A stretch of DNA of 64,000 nucleotides from Thermocaproicibacter melissae (GCF_024498295.1 NZ_CP101827.1:1368001-1432000), one strand, 5' to 3'. Counted from the stretch's first letter, positions 1 through 9,502 are shown. Numbers and translations are program-made. Notes: generated from the letters alone by a model not told the origin.

Positions 1-24
1 TGGTTACGCGTAAACGCGCAACCA
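1..24. repeat. inverted repeat at window edge
   Basis: An imperfect hairpin (TGGTT-CGCG stem, TAAA loop, CGCG-AACCA return) lies downstream of the minus-strand zinc-ribbon gene. It may be a terminator, but it has no clear U tract and the window edge prevents judging its context. Confidence 0.35.
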
Positions 25-62
25 CCGGATTTGTTTGATGAATTCTTCTAAGCTAAAAAAAC

Positions 63-341
63 TTAGCCCTCTTCTTTCATCTTTGCAAAGCACTCGCTGC
101 AATATACCGGGCGGCCTTCTGTAGGCTGGAACGGTACTTTGCAAGCAGCGCCGCAGGAAGCACAAACAGCGTCAAACATTTCGCGCTGAGGCTTCTGGTT
201 CATTCTGCGGGCTTTGCGGCATTCCGGGCATCTTTTGGGTTCATTGGTAAAGCCTTTCGCAGCATAGAATTCCTGCTCGCCGGCAGTCCAGATAAACTCC
301 TTCCCGCATTCCTGGCAGACTAAAGTTTTGTCTTCAAACAT
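63..341 (-). CDS. Small zinc-ribbon protein with four CxxC knuckles
   Basis: This is a 92-residue soluble protein. Its cysteine pairs at C9/C12, C38/C41, C60/C63 and C81/C84 suggest two zinc-ribbon modules, as in the conserved zinc-ribbon/CxxC-x(n)-CxxC proteins of Clostridia. No catalytic motif is visible; a nucleic-acid or protein-binding role is only inferred from the fold. A GAGGT ribosome site precedes the ATG. It lies just downstream of a tRNA-like element and may share that element's strong promoter, because no other promoter is evident in the short gap. The biological role is unknown. Confidence 0.75.
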   Translation of the reverse strand: MFEDKTLVCQECGKEFIWTAGEQEFYAAKGFTNEPKRCPECRKARRMNQKPQREMFDAVCASCGAACKVPFQPTEGRPVYCSECFAKMKEEG

Positions 342-369
342 AATTTTTACCTCACTCTGTGTGATTTTT

Positions 370-438
370 TGCCCTGGGACGGAGTTGAACCGACAACCTT
401 TGGCAGTACCAAATGCTTTTGCGTTAAGCTACTGGGGC
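370..438 (-). tRNA. Degenerate tRNA-like element (possible pseudo-tRNA)
   Basis: On the minus strand the sequence folds as a cloverleaf-like RNA. The acceptor arm (GCCCCAG with CCAGGGC) has five of seven pairs. The D stem is GCTT/AAGC with a 7-nt loop lacking the usual GG. The anticodon arm has loop GTACTGC, which would give anticodon ACU. The T loop is canonical (TTCAACT), and the T stem has one mismatch. No CCA is encoded and it is only about 69 nt. It has a consensus promoter of its own, so it is probably transcribed. It could be a decayed tRNA, a tRNA mimic or a regulatory RNA. Confidence 0.5.
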
Positions 439-463
439 ATATAAAAAGGAATCACATGTGCAT

Positions 464-492
464 AGCATATAATAAAAAAGTTCCAATGTCAA
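464..492 (-). promoter_or_regulatory. Sigma-A promoter for tRNA-like element
   Basis: Minus-strand TTGACA and TATGCT hexamers are separated by 17 nt and sit about 25 nt upstream of the tRNA-like element. Confidence 0.75.
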
Positions 493-701
493 GCTTTATT
501 TTTAAATATTTGAAAAATATTTTATTTTTTCCCTAATTTTTTTTTGCGTTGCGATGGATTTCCATGTAATTTCACGAAACTCTTCCGAAAGCACTTCCTT
601 GTTTTTCCCTACATATTTATATATAAGAAATACCTGTCACTTTTCATGCCATTTTATTTTAGTAGTAAGCTAATCATGCAAAGATTTCTAGGGCGTTTTC
701 A

Positions 702-730
702 TTGACATTTCCCTAGGCAAAAGTTATAAT
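702..730 (+). promoter_or_regulatory. Sigma-A promoter of amino-acid ABC operon
   Basis: TTGACA, a 17-nt spacer and TATAAT lie about 50 nt before the start codon of the fused transporter. The rest of the gap from about 493 to 700 is AT-rich with no gene recognised. Confidence 0.85.
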
Positions 731-781
731 TTCCCCGTGCTTTTTGAAATATGCAAAGAAGAATGGAGAACGGACTGACTT

Positions 782-2443
782 ATGAAAAAACGGATTCAGA
801 GAATCGCAGCATTTCTACTGACCGTTGTTTTGCTGGCATGTTTTGCCGCCGGTTGTTCCAAATCTGAGAACAATCAAAAAGTCCTTCGCGTAGGAATGGA
901 GTGCAATTATGCACCGTATAATTGGTCACAGTCCACTTCCGCAAATGGGGCCGTAAAAATCAGCAACAGCAACGAGTACGCAAACGGCTACGATGTGATG
1001 ATGGCAAAGAGGATTGCCGATGCCCTTGGCTACCGGCTGGAAATCGTCAAGACACAGTGGGACGGCCTTGCGCCGGGCGTGGATTCCGGCAAGCTTGACG
1101 CCGTTATTGCAGGTATGAGTGCAACCGCCGACCGAAAACAGTCGGTGGATTTTACCGATAACTACTACACTGCCACCATCTTTGCACTGGTAAAGAAAGA
1201 CGGGAAATTTGCCAATGCAAAGACAATCCGAGATTTAAAAGGTGCTGTATGTACTTCCCAGCTCAGCACAATTTGGTATGATTTGCTCCAACAGGTGCCG
1301 GACGCAGACATACAGCCTGCACTTGCGGATGTAACCTCTATGATTGTTTCCCTGCAGTCAGGCAAATGCGAGATGCTTTTGGTGGACAAGCCAACGGCGC
1401 TGGCTGCAACTTATGCAAACAAAGACCTTGTGAAGATTGACCTCAGTAACGACCCGGATTTGAAGGTTCCGCAGGAACAGATCAATATCGGCATCGCCGT
1501 CAAAAAGGGCAACACAGAGCTGAAAGACGCAATCAACAAGGTGCTCGCCACAATCAGCGAAGAGGACCGTTCTCAGATGATGAACGAGGCGATTCAGAAT
1601 CAGCCCCTCTCCGATGGAACGATTCCGCAGAACGGCGATGACGACTTCTGGTACTGGGTCGGCAGGATGCTGAAGGAATACGGGAATATGTTTCTGCAGG
1701 GCGCAGGCATCACACTTCTGCTTGCACTTGTGGGTACGATCATTGGCTGCATCATCGGCCTTCTGGTTGGTGTGCTTCGCACAATACCCAAACCGAAGAA
1801 GAATCAGAATCCAATCATCAAAGGCCTTTACTGGCTTCTCCAGTTCCTGCTTGCGGCATACATAGAAGTTTTCCGTGGTACCCCTATGATGGTTCAGGCC
1901 ATGGTTCTCTATTTCGGCTCCATGTCTGTTTTCAACATTGACATGAGCCCGATGTTCGCCGGCTTCTTCGTTGTCTCCATCAACACGGGCGCCTACATGG
2001 CGGAATCCGTGCGCGGCGGCATCGAATCCATCGACGTCGGACAGAGAGAGGCAGCCGCCGCCCTTGGCATGACGCACTGGCAGACCATGACAAGCGTTAT
2101 CATGCCTCAGACCTTCCGCATCATCCTTCCGCAAATCGGCAACAACCTGATTATCAACATCAAAGATACGTCGGTTTTGAACGTCATCAGCGTGACAGAG
2201 CTTTACTTTGTCGCCAACAGTGCCGCGGGAGTCTACTATAAATTCTTCGTCGCTTTCTCCATCGTCTGCGTGATTTACTTCATTATGACCTTTGTATGCG
2301 CACGCCTGCTGCGTATGATGGAACGCAAAATCGACGGTGACGAATATTACACCCTTGTTGACCTCGACGCAATGGCCGACCCGACCGGCGTCCTCACGTC
2401 AGGTCCCATCCGCAAAGGAGGCATGCACAAATGGGGGAAGTAA
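782..2443 (+). CDS. Amino-acid ABC importer, fused binding protein and permease
   Basis: This 553-residue protein joins two normally separate subunits. Residues 1-25 are a lipoprotein signal with a CFAAGC-type lipobox. About 38-275 is a family 3 solute-binding domain with the [12 protein letters not shown] entry motif. About 295-525 is a HisM/GlnP-type permease with several membrane spans and the EAA loop ([11 protein letters not shown], near 419-429). Fusion tethers the receptor to the channel, as in Lactococcus GlnP. The substrate is a polar amino acid or similar compound; the exact one cannot be read. The ATPase gene follows with a 13-nt overlap, indicating translational coupling. Confidence 0.93.
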   Translation: MKKRIQRIAAFLLTVVLLACFAAGCSKSENNQKVLRVGMECNYAPYNWSQSTSANGAVKISNSNEYANGYDVMMAKRIADALGYRLEIVKTQWDGLAPGVDSGKLDAVIAGMSATADRKQSVDFTDNYYTATIFALVKKDGKFANAKTIRDLKGAVCTSQLSTIWYDLLQQVPDADIQPALADVTSMIVSLQSGKCEMLLVDKPTALAATYANKDLVKIDLSNDPDLKVPQEQINIGIAVKKGNTELKDAINKVLATISEEDRSQMMNEAIQNQPLSDGTIPQNGDDDFWYWVGRMLKEYGNMFLQGAGITLLLALVGTIIGCIIGLLVGVLRTIPKPKKNQNPIIKGLYWLLQFLLAAYIEVFRGTPMMVQAMVLYFGSMSVFNIDMSPMFAGFFVVSINTGAYMAESVRGGIESIDVGQREAAAALGMTHWQTMTSVIMPQTFRIILPQIGNNLIINIKDTSVLNVISVTELYFVANSAAGVYYKFFVAFSIVCVIYFIMTFVCARLLRMMERKIDGDEYYTLVDLDAMADPTGVLTSGPIRKGGMHKWGK

Positions 2444-3180
2444 ACGAGCCGATTCTTCAGGTACGCCATCTGCGCAAACAGTTCGGCAGCCATGAAGTTT
2501 TGAAAGATATTGATTTCAACACCTATCCGCGCGACGTGGTGTGTATCATCGGGGCGTCCGGCTCCGGCAAATCCACGCTGCTGCGCTGCATCAATCTTCT
2601 GGAAACCCCCTCTGAGGGGTTAATCCTGTTCCACGGGGAAAATATTCTCAAATCAAGCAACCTCAGTTCCTACCGTGCCAAAGTCGGCATGGTGTTCCAG
2701 TCCTTCAACCTGTTCCGCAACATGACCGTGCTGCAGAACTGCATGGTCGGCATGGAAAAGGTTCTAAAGAAGGACAAGAAATACGCCGAGGAAAACGCGC
2801 TCAAGTACCTGAAAAAAGTCGGCATGGCGCAGTACATCAACGCAAAGCCGAGCCAGCTTTCCGGCGGGCAGCAGCAGCGCGTTGCCATTGCCCGTGCGCT
2901 TGCCATGGAACCCGAAATCCTTTTGTTCGACGAACCGACGAGCGCGCTTGACCCGCAGATGGTCGGCGAAGTGCTTGAGGTCATGCGTGACCTCGCCCAC
3001 GAGGGCCTCACCATGATTATCGTTACGCATGAAATGGCCTTCGCGCATGACGTTGCTTCTCGCATTGTCTTCATGGATCAGGGTGTCATTGCGGAGGAAG
3101 GTACTCCGCAGGAAGTCATGGATAACCCGAAAAACGAACGCACGAAAGAATTCCTTTCCCGTTTTCACAGTCAAGGCTGA
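2431..3180 (+). CDS. Polar amino-acid ABC transporter ATPase
   Basis: This is a 249-residue GlnQ/HisP-type ATPase. Walker A (GASGSGKS) is near residues 41-48, the signature LSGGQQQR near 143-150, and Walker B (LLFDEP) near 164-169 followed by the D-loop SALD. It powers the fused receptor-permease encoded immediately upstream. An AAAGGAGG ribosome site lies within the end of that gene, and the reading frames overlap. The gene ends a two-gene operon closed by a strong terminator. Confidence 0.95.
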   Translation: MGEVNEPILQVRHLRKQFGSHEVLKDIDFNTYPRDVVCIIGASGSGKSTLLRCINLLETPSEGLILFHGENILKSSNLSSYRAKVGMVFQSFNLFRNMTVLQNCMVGMEKVLKKDKKYAEENALKYLKKVGMAQYINAKPSQLSGGQQQRVAIARALAMEPEILLFDEPTSALDPQMVGEVLEVMRDLAHEGLTMIIVTHEMAFAHDVASRIVFMDQGVIAEEGTPQEVMDNPKNERTKEFLSRFHSQG

Positions 3181-3196
3181 CAGATGAAAAAAAGAT

Positions 3197-3227
3197 GCCG
3201 CGGATTTTTTCCGCGGCTTTTCTTTTT
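3197..3227 (+). terminator. Rho-independent terminator after ABC operon
   Basis: A GCCGCGG/CCGCGGC stem closes a T-rich loop and is followed by a run of T. Confidence 0.9.
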
Positions 3228-3250
3228 ACCTCAGTACCTCTGTATATAAA

Positions 3251-3296
3251 ATCAGGGTGTGCGGATTTCTTCCGTACACCCTGATTTTTTTCTTTT
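3251..3296. terminator. Bidirectional terminator between ABC operon and rubrerythrin
   Basis: The stem pairs ATCAGGGTGT with ACACCCTGAT and is followed by a long T tract on the plus strand and a shorter one on the minus strand. It can terminate the minus-strand rubrerythrin transcript. Confidence 0.85.
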
Positions 3297-3299
3297 GGA

Positions 3300-3842
3300 T
3301 TAGCCGAAGTAACGCTTCAGCAGACCTGCAAAGCCTGCGCCGTGGCGAGCTTCGTCTTTTGCCATCTCATGAACCGTGTCATGAATTGCGTCATAGTCGA
3401 GCGCCTTTGCGCGCTTCGCAAGCTCAAACTTACCGGAGCAAGCACCACGCTCTGCCTCTACGCGCATTTCAAGGTTCTTCTTGGTGCTGTTGGTAACAAC
3501 TTCGCCGAGAAGTTCTGCAAAGCGAGAAGCATGGTCTGCTTCTTCCATCGCATATTTGCGGAATGCGGCAGCGATTTCCGGATAGCCTTCACGGTCAGCC
3601 TGACGGGCCATAGCCATGTACATACCGACTTCTGTGCATTCTCCCTGGAAGTTTGCCTTCAGACCTTCGTAAACTTCCTTATCGCAGCCCTGAGCAACAC
3701 CGATAACATGCTCACAAGCGAACGGCTGGTCTTCTTTCTTCTCTACAAACTTTTCCCTCGGGGCGCCGCACTGCGGGCACTTTGCCGGCGGAACGTCTCC
3801 TTCATAAACATAACCACAAACTGAGCAAACAAATTTTTTCAT
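3300..3842 (-). CDS. rbr: Reverse rubrerythrin (NADH peroxidase component)
   Basis: This 180-residue protein begins with a rubredoxin-like iron site (C6xxC9 and C22xxC25) followed by a four-helix di-iron domain with ExxH motifs (EEADH near 105 and EARH near 163). Rubredoxin-first order defines reverse rubrerythrins, which reduce hydrogen peroxide and oxygen in clostridia. A GGGAGG site precedes the ATG. The gene lies directly downstream of perR on the same strand, so peroxide-dependent derepression is the natural expectation. Confidence 0.93.
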   Translation of the reverse strand: MKKFVCSVCGYVYEGDVPPAKCPQCGAPREKFVEKKEDQPFACEHVIGVAQGCDKEVYEGLKANFQGECTEVGMYMAMARQADREGYPEIAAAFRKYAMEEADHASRFAELLGEVVTNSTKKNLEMRVEAERGACSGKFELAKRAKALDYDAIHDTVHEMAKDEARHGAGFAGLLKRYFG

Positions 3843-3914
3843 AGTAAAATACCTCCCATAAAATATTTGAAAGTAGAATTTGTATATCTGAACCGGAGTC
3901 GGTTGTTGGCTCCG

Positions 3915-4322
3915 TTAGATTTCTCGCTTTAGACATTCGCTGCAGACGCCGTGAAGAATCACGTCGCTACTTTCAATTTTCAATCCCATTTTTTCACCGG
4001 TTTCTTGAATATGCCGGTTATTCAAAAATTCGCCCGGAACATCAATCACCGCATGGCATTGGGAACAGACAAAATGCGTGTGAGGTTTAACATTTCCGTC
4101 GTAGCGCTCTTGGCCGTTTACTGTGCCGACACTGATGATGACACCGTCATTTTTGAATTGCGTCAAGTTGCGATAGACTGTTCCGAGGGAGAGATCCGGA
4201 TACTGCGGCTTCAGCTGCTGGTAAACCCACTCTGCCGTCGGATGGCATGTTGTGGAACGTACCGCCTTCAGAATGGCTTCTCGCTTTCGGCTGTAATTTC
4301 GTTTCTTTACTGTCTGTTGCAT
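3915..4322 (-). CDS. perR: Peroxide-sensing repressor PerR (Fur family)
   Basis: This 135-residue Fur-family regulator carries a winged helix in the first 80 residues and a structural zinc site (C86xxC89, C127xxC130). The regulatory metal ligands line up with those of B. subtilis PerR: H27, D75, H81, H83 and D94 match H37, D85, H91, H93 and D104. The aspartate at the last position favours PerR over Fur. It would use Fe/Mn to sense peroxide and repress the adjacent reverse rubrerythrin. A GAGGGAG site precedes the ATG, and a Per-box-like palindrome lies just upstream, suggesting autoregulation. Confidence 0.92.
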   Translation of the reverse strand: MQQTVKKRNYSRKREAILKAVRSTTCHPTAEWVYQQLKPQYPDLSLGTVYRNLTQFKNDGVIISVGTVNGQERYDGNVKPHTHFVCSQCHAVIDVPGEFLNNRHIQETGEKMGLKIESSDVILHGVCSECLKREI

Positions 4323-4336
4323 CAGTGCTCCCTCAA

Positions 4337-4358
4337 TTAATAATAATTATTATTTTTA
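4337..4358 (-). promoter_or_regulatory. Per-box-like palindrome upstream of perR
   Basis: A perfect 16-nt palindrome, AATAATAATTATTATT, lies 15-30 nt upstream of the perR start codon and resembles the PerR/Fur consensus TTATAATNATTATAA. It probably overlaps the perR promoter. From here to about 4576 no gene is seen. Confidence 0.6.
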
Positions 4359-4576
4359 TTTTCATCTGTATCATAGCACAGGTTTTCTCATTTGTAAAGG
4401 GGTTTTTGATTATTTTTTTAAAAAATTTTTCGTTTTATGCCCAGCCTCTTCTTATCCTGCATTTTGACCCCTCCCCTTACCTATCTTAGCAAAGTGCTCT
4501 TATGCAGATGATGCACTAGAAGTTATCTCCTACAACCTGCTGATTCGACTTGCGATAGACTCTCCATCCTACGAGA

Positions 4577-4610
4577 AAAGGCGTTCTCCGCTTGCACGGA
4601 GAACGCCTTT
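4577..4610 (-). terminator. Terminator of flippase gene
   Basis: A 14-bp perfect stem (AAAGGCGTTCTCCG and its complement) is followed on the minus strand by TTTTC. Confidence 0.85.
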
Positions 4611-4629
4611 CAAAGACATTACATATTAT

Positions 4630-5937
4630 TTATTTCTTAAAAATGCCCTTTGCAAATGCAATTTCGCTTTTGGTGGGCACAAGCAGCTTGTAAAGCGGTG
4701 TTTTGGTGTAACGGCAGAAGATAATCATGCTGACGATTCCCTGCACCGTCATCGAAAGCGCGGTTGCGAGGGCCACGCCGTTCATTCCCATCAGCGGAAT
4801 CAACAGTAGGTCCGAAACGCAGTTGGTTACAACGCCGCAGGCTGTGGGAATGATATTCAGTTCGGGCCGGCCGTAAGCCGCAATGGAGTTGCTGAGTACT
4901 TTGGCGTAGCAGATGAAAATACAGCCGACGACCAAAAACGCCAGCGGGCTAAGCGAACCTATATAACGCGGGAAGATAATCGGAATCAGAAGCACCGAAA
5001 TCCAATAGAGCAAAACCGCGGCGATAATCGTCAGGAGCGCCACGACTTTGGAGGAAATCACCGTAATGCGGAGCTTGTCCTCACGGCTGCTGGTAGAAGC
5101 GATGCGGCTCATGATGACTTGGCTGACCGCATCCGGAAGAATCCAAAGCTGCTGCGCGATGGTTTGGGCCGTGTTAAACAAAGCCAGACCACTGACGGTA
5201 TATTGGTACTGGACGATATAAGCACCGAGGTTTGTGTTGACATAGGTCAGAATATTGCTGACATGGGACTTGAGGCTGTAAACGACCATTTCCCCGCCTG
5301 TGACGGTACGGTCATCTTCCGGTACCGGTTGCGGTTTTGGGCCGTTCCACCGGCGTATGCCGTAAAGCGCAAAAAAAATCGCCGCAAACGCAATCGCATT
5401 CGTCCCCCAAATCCAAATAGTGGCGTTCGGGCGAAAGGCGATGTAAACATACAAAACCGTCGTCACAATTTTCTGTGCCAGATTAATCAAATTAAACGTC
5501 TTGAACTTGTTCTCGCCGCGGAGAACGCCGACGCAGACATTCAAAACAAGGCTCAAAAATGCATTCACAACGATGGCCGCCAGAAAATCAAACGGCATGC
5601 CGGCAAAAAAAGAGGTGTTTCTCAGCAGGGCGATAACACCCGTACTGAGAAGCACAAGCGCTGCTGCAATAATGCCGGTCAGCTTGATAAGTGTCTGACG
5701 CGTATTTTGAATCTTGTATCGCGCGACAAAATAGATCACCGAAGAAGTGATGCTCAGGCCGATTATGGTTAAAAAGCCGCTGCTCCAATTTTGAAACGCA
5801 TTGAAGTTTCCTTTAACGTCAAGGTCAACGCGGCGCATAACGGCAAATGCTTGAATCAGCGTCAGAACAGCGCCGATTGCATTGGTGCCGAACGTATTAA
5901 TCGAATCGCGGACAACATCGCTGTGAATTTTTCTCAT
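4630..5937 (-). CDS. Polysaccharide/lipid flippase-like membrane protein (MOP superfamily)
   Basis: This 435-residue integral membrane protein has about twelve hydrophobic segments and the layout of Wzx/MurJ-like exporters, with a soluble insertion (GPKPQPVPEDD region) near the middle. Such proteins flip lipid-linked saccharides across the membrane. No glycosyltransferase neighbours identify a substrate, so the assignment stops at the superfamily. The ATG at the given start lacks a strong ribosome site. The gene appears monocistronic and has a good terminator. Confidence 0.75.
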   Translation of the reverse strand: MRKIHSDVVRDSINTFGTNAIGAVLTLIQAFAVMRRVDLDVKGNFNAFQNWSSGFLTIIGLSITSSVIYFVARYKIQNTRQTLIKLTGIIAAALVLLSTGVIALLRNTSFFAGMPFDFLAAIVVNAFLSLVLNVCVGVLRGENKFKTFNLINLAQKIVTTVLYVYIAFRPNATIWIWGTNAIAFAAIFFALYGIRRWNGPKPQPVPEDDRTVTGGEMVVYSLKSHVSNILTYVNTNLGAYIVQYQYTVSGLALFNTAQTIAQQLWILPDAVSQVIMSRIASTSSREDKLRITVISSKVVALLTIIAAVLLYWISVLLIPIIFPRYIGSLSPLAFLVVGCIFICYAKVLSNSIAAYGRPELNIIPTACGVVTNCVSDLLLIPLMGMNGVALATALSMTVQGIVSMIIFCRYTKTPLYKLLVPTKSEIAFAKGIFKK

Positions 5938-6028
5938 ATTTTTTTGAAACCCCGCTGTTTTTCAAGATGAATGAATAGTCCAAACAATGAAAAACATTAT
6001 AGCATCATCCGCGCCGAACCTCAACTGT

Positions 6029-6601
6029 TTACCGATATGAAAGCCCACTCCTCTTCAAAGCACCGCGCAGAACATAAAACAGAGGAATTCCGATGACGTC
6101 CGCAATGGCGGCGTTGATGAGCGTTGCAGGGGCCTTCACCGCAAGCTGAATTTGGATTGCCTGCCACGCCGAACCGACAAGCGCGAGCTTCGCCCACGAA
6201 TAGAACAGATACATGGCGCAGTAGGAAAGCGAGCCGGTAACGGCTGCCACAATCACACGCGAGAGTTTTTTCGCCGTGCCGTCGCCGCCCCAGGCAATCA
6301 ATCCGCAGAAAAATGCCATCAAAAATTTGGTGACGAGCGTCACCGGAGCGCTGGAAGCCCAGCCGCCCAGAAGATCAAACAGGCAGGAACCGATGCCCGC
6401 AGCAAGCCCGCCGGAAACCGGCCCAAGCAGAAGTCCGGACAGGATGCAGAAAACATTGGCAAAACCAATCATTGTTTTATCCGTTCCCCCTACGGGGATT
6501 TTTATGTTAAAAAAGTAAGTCGCCACAAAAACGCATGCTGCCATCAGGCCGGTTACAGCAAGGTTGACCGTAGGATTTTCAAAATTGCGTTTGACTTTCA
6601 T
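6029..6601 (-). CDS. ECF transporter S component (vitamin uptake)
   Basis: This is a roughly 190-residue protein with five to six membrane spans. The motif LLGPVSGGLAAGIGS followed by DLLGGW is typical of energy-coupling-factor substrate-binding subunits. It would bind a vitamin and use a shared ECF module encoded elsewhere. The AAAGGG site favours the ATG nine bases inside the longest frame. It is transcribed divergently from a MocR-type regulator. As many such regulators control vitamin B6 genes, a pyridoxine-type substrate is a reasonable inference, but a folate or other vitamin is not excluded. Confidence 0.8.
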   Translation of the reverse strand: MKVKRNFENPTVNLAVTGLMAACVFVATYFFNIKIPVGGTDKTMIGFANVFCILSGLLLGPVSGGLAAGIGSCLFDLLGGWASSAPVTLVTKFLMAFFCGLIAWGGDGTAKKLSRVIVAAVTGSLSYCAMYLFYSWAKLALVGSAWQAIQIQLAVKAPATLINAAIADVIGIPLFYVLRGALKRSGLSYR

Positions 6602-6762
6602 TGGAATCACCCTTTGCTGAAATTTGAATATGAAAATTCATTTCCCACTCTTGCATAATCACTTCAATGTGCTATCATTTTATTCGCAAACTGTCTCTGT
6701 GAAAAGTCACAGTTCATAAAAATATCATCAGTACAGTTTCTCACGAAGGGGGCGGTAGTAGT

Positions 6763-8121
6763 ATGGCGTATGATTATCTTGTGCTTGACAAAAGTTCAGA
6801 AATACCGCTCTACCATCAGCTTTACTTGTGCATCCGCCACGCTGTGGAAAAAGGACATTTGAAAGAAGGCGACAGGCTCCCCTCGGTGCGCCGACTTGCA
6901 AGCGACCTTGCCCTAAGCTGCACAACGGTGGAAACAGCCTACCAGCAGCTCTGTGTAGAAGGCTACCTGCGTTCAAAGCCGAAGCGAGGTTATTTTGCTC
7001 GCGGCGGAAAGCTCGGCAGTCCCGAGCGGACTGCGGTTCCTCCGCCGGTTGCCCGGGAACCTGTTCTTCCCGTGCGCTACAATTTCGGCAGCGATTGCGT
7101 TGACATCGGCAGCACCGATATTAAAATCTGGCGGCGCAATGTGCGCACGGCGCTGAACCGTCAGGATGTCCTCGCCTCTTACGGTGGCCCGCAGGGGGAG
7201 CCGGAACTGCGCGAAGCCCTTGCCGCTTACAGCTTTTCCGCCCGCGGCGCCGTTGCCCGACCGGAGCAAATTGTCATCGGCGCGGGAACCCAGCCGCTGC
7301 TTTCGCTGCTGTGCGGGCTGCTCGAAAAAGAAAACGCCGCTGTCGCCATGGAAGCACCCGGTTTTCCGCAGGCGGAGCAGGTATTCCATGATTTCGGCCT
7401 GCCGGTGCTGAAACTCCCCTGCGACGAAGACGGTATTCGCATGGATGCGCTGGAGAAAAGCAAAGCGAACCTTGTTTATGTCAGTCCGTCGAACCGCGTC
7501 GGCACAGGTTCGGCCATTCCCATGAGCCGCCGTACCGAACTTCTCGATTGGGCTTTCCGGACCGGCAGCATCATTATTGAAGACGACTACAACGGTGAGC
7601 TTCGCTATCGCGCGAGGCCCATTCCTGCCATGCAAGGCGTTGCGGAAGGGCGGAGCGTCGTCTACCTCGGTTCGTTTTCCAAACTGCTGCTTCCTTCCGT
7701 GCGCATCGGGTACATGATTCTGACTCCGGAACTGCTCACGCGATACCTGACCCGCGCCGCGAACTACAACCAGACCTCCTCCAAAGTAGAACAGCTTGCC
7801 CTCGCGGAATACATCCGAAGCGGCCAGATGGAACGCCACTTGCGCCGCCTGCGGAAGCTTTACAGCGCAAAAAGCGAAGCACTGCTGCGCTGCCTGCGCG
7901 CGGCCTTCGGAAAACAGGCGGATATTCTGCTGCAGGAGACGCAGCTCACCGTTCTTCTTACTTTGCACAACGGGAAAAGCGCCGAGGAATTGCGCCGTTT
8001 GGCGTTGGAACACGGCGTCCGCGTGCAAATTTCGGGCGGCAAGATACTCCTTGGCTTTGCGGGAATTCCGCTCGGGGATATTCCCAGCGCGGTTCAGTGC
8101 TTAAAAGAAGCATGGAGCTGA
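6763..8121 (+). CDS. MocR-family regulator (GntR HTH + aminotransferase fold)
   Basis: This 452-residue protein starts with a GntR winged helix (about 10-78, with the EGDRLPSVRRLASDL motif). A class I aminotransferase-like domain follows from about 115 to the end. The predicted PLP lysine is K307 in SFSKLLLPSVRIGY, preceded by the EDDYNGELRY segment. Such proteins are transcription factors that sense PLP or an amino-acid derivative. The divergent ECF S component makes PdxR-like control of vitamin B6 uptake plausible. A G-rich ribosome site precedes the ATG. Regulatory rather than enzymatic function is inferred from the family. Confidence 0.9.
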   Translation: MAYDYLVLDKSSEIPLYHQLYLCIRHAVEKGHLKEGDRLPSVRRLASDLALSCTTVETAYQQLCVEGYLRSKPKRGYFARGGKLGSPERTAVPPPVAREPVLPVRYNFGSDCVDIGSTDIKIWRRNVRTALNRQDVLASYGGPQGEPELREALAAYSFSARGAVARPEQIVIGAGTQPLLSLLCGLLEKENAAVAMEAPGFPQAEQVFHDFGLPVLKLPCDEDGIRMDALEKSKANLVYVSPSNRVGTGSAIPMSRRTELLDWAFRTGSIIIEDDYNGELRYRARPIPAMQGVAEGRSVVYLGSFSKLLLPSVRIGYMILTPELLTRYLTRAANYNQTSSKVEQLALAEYIRSGQMERHLRRLRKLYSAKSEALLRCLRAAFGKQADILLQETQLTVLLTLHNGKSAEELRRLALEHGVRVQISGGKILLGFAGIPLGDIPSAVQCLKEAWS

Positions 8122-8210
8122 TTTTTCCCATACGAATTGTGGAAGAAATAAATTATGTTTTATCAAGACGGAGCGATACAATAAGCCCTTATTAAGAAAG
8201 GATTACAGCG

Positions 8211-9431
8211 ATGAGAGCATACGAACGGCTTTTAGACTATGTAAAATATGACACTACTTCAGATGAAAACGCGCCTGAGGGCCGCTTTCCGAGCACAGAG
8301 AGCCAGCTCGTTTTGGCAGACCATCTCGCGGCGGAAATGGAACAGCTCGGTTTTCAAAACGTGCGCCGCGACTCCTTCGGCTATGTCTACGGTTTTCTTC
8401 CGTCCAACTGCGGCACGAAACAGCCGGTCATCGGGCTGATTGCACACATGGACACAAGTTCTGCCGCCTGTGGTGCGGGAATCAAACCGCGAATCGTGAA
8501 AAATTACGACGGCGGTGAAATCGTTCTGAACGAGGGAAAGAATGTCGTTCTGCGCCCCGAAGATTCTCCGTGCCTGAAGGAATGTCTCGGCATGGACCTC
8601 ATTGTAACTGACGGGACAACACTGCTCGGGGCGGACGACAAGGCGGGCATCGCGGAAATCCTCACGGCGGCGGAAATTTTGAACCGGCGGAACATTCCGC
8701 ACGGCCCGATTGCTGTTGCCATCACGCCCGACGAAGAAATCGGCCGCGGAACCAACCACTTTAATCTCGAGAAATTCGGCGCGGATTTTGCCTATACCGT
8801 AGACGGAGGGAAACTCGGCGAGCTGGAGTACGAAAACTTCAACGCGGCCTCCGCCGTACTGATTGTTCACGGCATCGCCACACACCCGGGCGACGCGAAG
8901 AATAGGATGAAAAATGCGGTTTTGCTCGGTATTGAATTCAACGCCTTGCTTCCGCCCGCAGAAACGCCGGAGCACACAGAAGGATACGAAGGCTTTTTCC
9001 ACCTGCTCCGTTTTGAGGGCTGCGAGGAACGCGCCGAACTGCACTATATTGTGCGCGACCACGACAGAAAGAAATTTGAAGCGCGTAAGGCTGCCCTTCG
9101 CCGCGCGGCGGATTACTTGAACGAAAAGTACGGTGCCGGGACATTTGAGCTGCAGCTCAAAGACCAATATTTCAATATGAAACCCGTTATCTCCCGGCAC
9201 ATGGAGATTGTGGAACGCGCGGAACGTGCGATGCGCGCCTGCGGCGTGGAGCCGACGGCAGTTCCGATTCGCGGCGGGACAGACGGCGCCATGCTTTCCT
9301 GCATGGGGCTTCCCTGCCCGAACCTTTCCACCGGCGGATTCAATTTCCACAGCAGGTTCGAGTTCATTCCGGTGCAGGCGATGGATAAAATGGCGGACAT
9401 TCTGGTGGAGCTTGTCCGCGCCGAAGAATAG
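8211..9431 (+). CDS. pepT: Peptidase T (tripeptide aminopeptidase)
   Basis: This 406-residue M20 metallopeptidase is the usual length for PepT. H79 and D81 in AHMDTS, the LLGADDKAG segment with the bridging aspartate, and TPDEEIGRG with the catalytic glutamate are all present. An insertion dimerisation domain lies in the middle. It removes N-terminal residues from tripeptides in the cytosol, recycling peptides. An AAAGGA-type site precedes the ATG. It stands alone between the regulator and a terminator. Confidence 0.95.
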   Translation: MRAYERLLDYVKYDTTSDENAPEGRFPSTESQLVLADHLAAEMEQLGFQNVRRDSFGYVYGFLPSNCGTKQPVIGLIAHMDTSSAACGAGIKPRIVKNYDGGEIVLNEGKNVVLRPEDSPCLKECLGMDLIVTDGTTLLGADDKAGIAEILTAAEILNRRNIPHGPIAVAITPDEEIGRGTNHFNLEKFGADFAYTVDGGKLGELEYENFNAASAVLIVHGIATHPGDAKNRMKNAVLLGIEFNALLPPAETPEHTEGYEGFFHLLRFEGCEERAELHYIVRDHDRKKFEARKAALRRAADYLNEKYGAGTFELQLKDQYFNMKPVISRHMEIVERAERAMRACGVEPTAVPIRGGTDGAMLSCMGLPCPNLSTGGFNFHSRFEFIPVQAMDKMADILVELVRAEE

Positions 9432-9502
9432 TGCTTTCGCGGAAAACCGTCGCATTTTCGGCGGAAATATGATATGATAATGAAGTATATTTTCTTGTGC
9501 CC

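Noticed and set aside
1358-2134. 258-codon minus-strand frame opposite the fused ABC transporter
   Set aside because: It lies antisense to a clear transporter gene, has His/Ala/Asn-biased composition typical of antisense shadows, and has no ribosome site.
6973-8028. 351-codon minus-strand frame opposite the MocR gene
   Set aside because: Shadow of a GC-rich gene with strong third-position bias; no recognisable domains.
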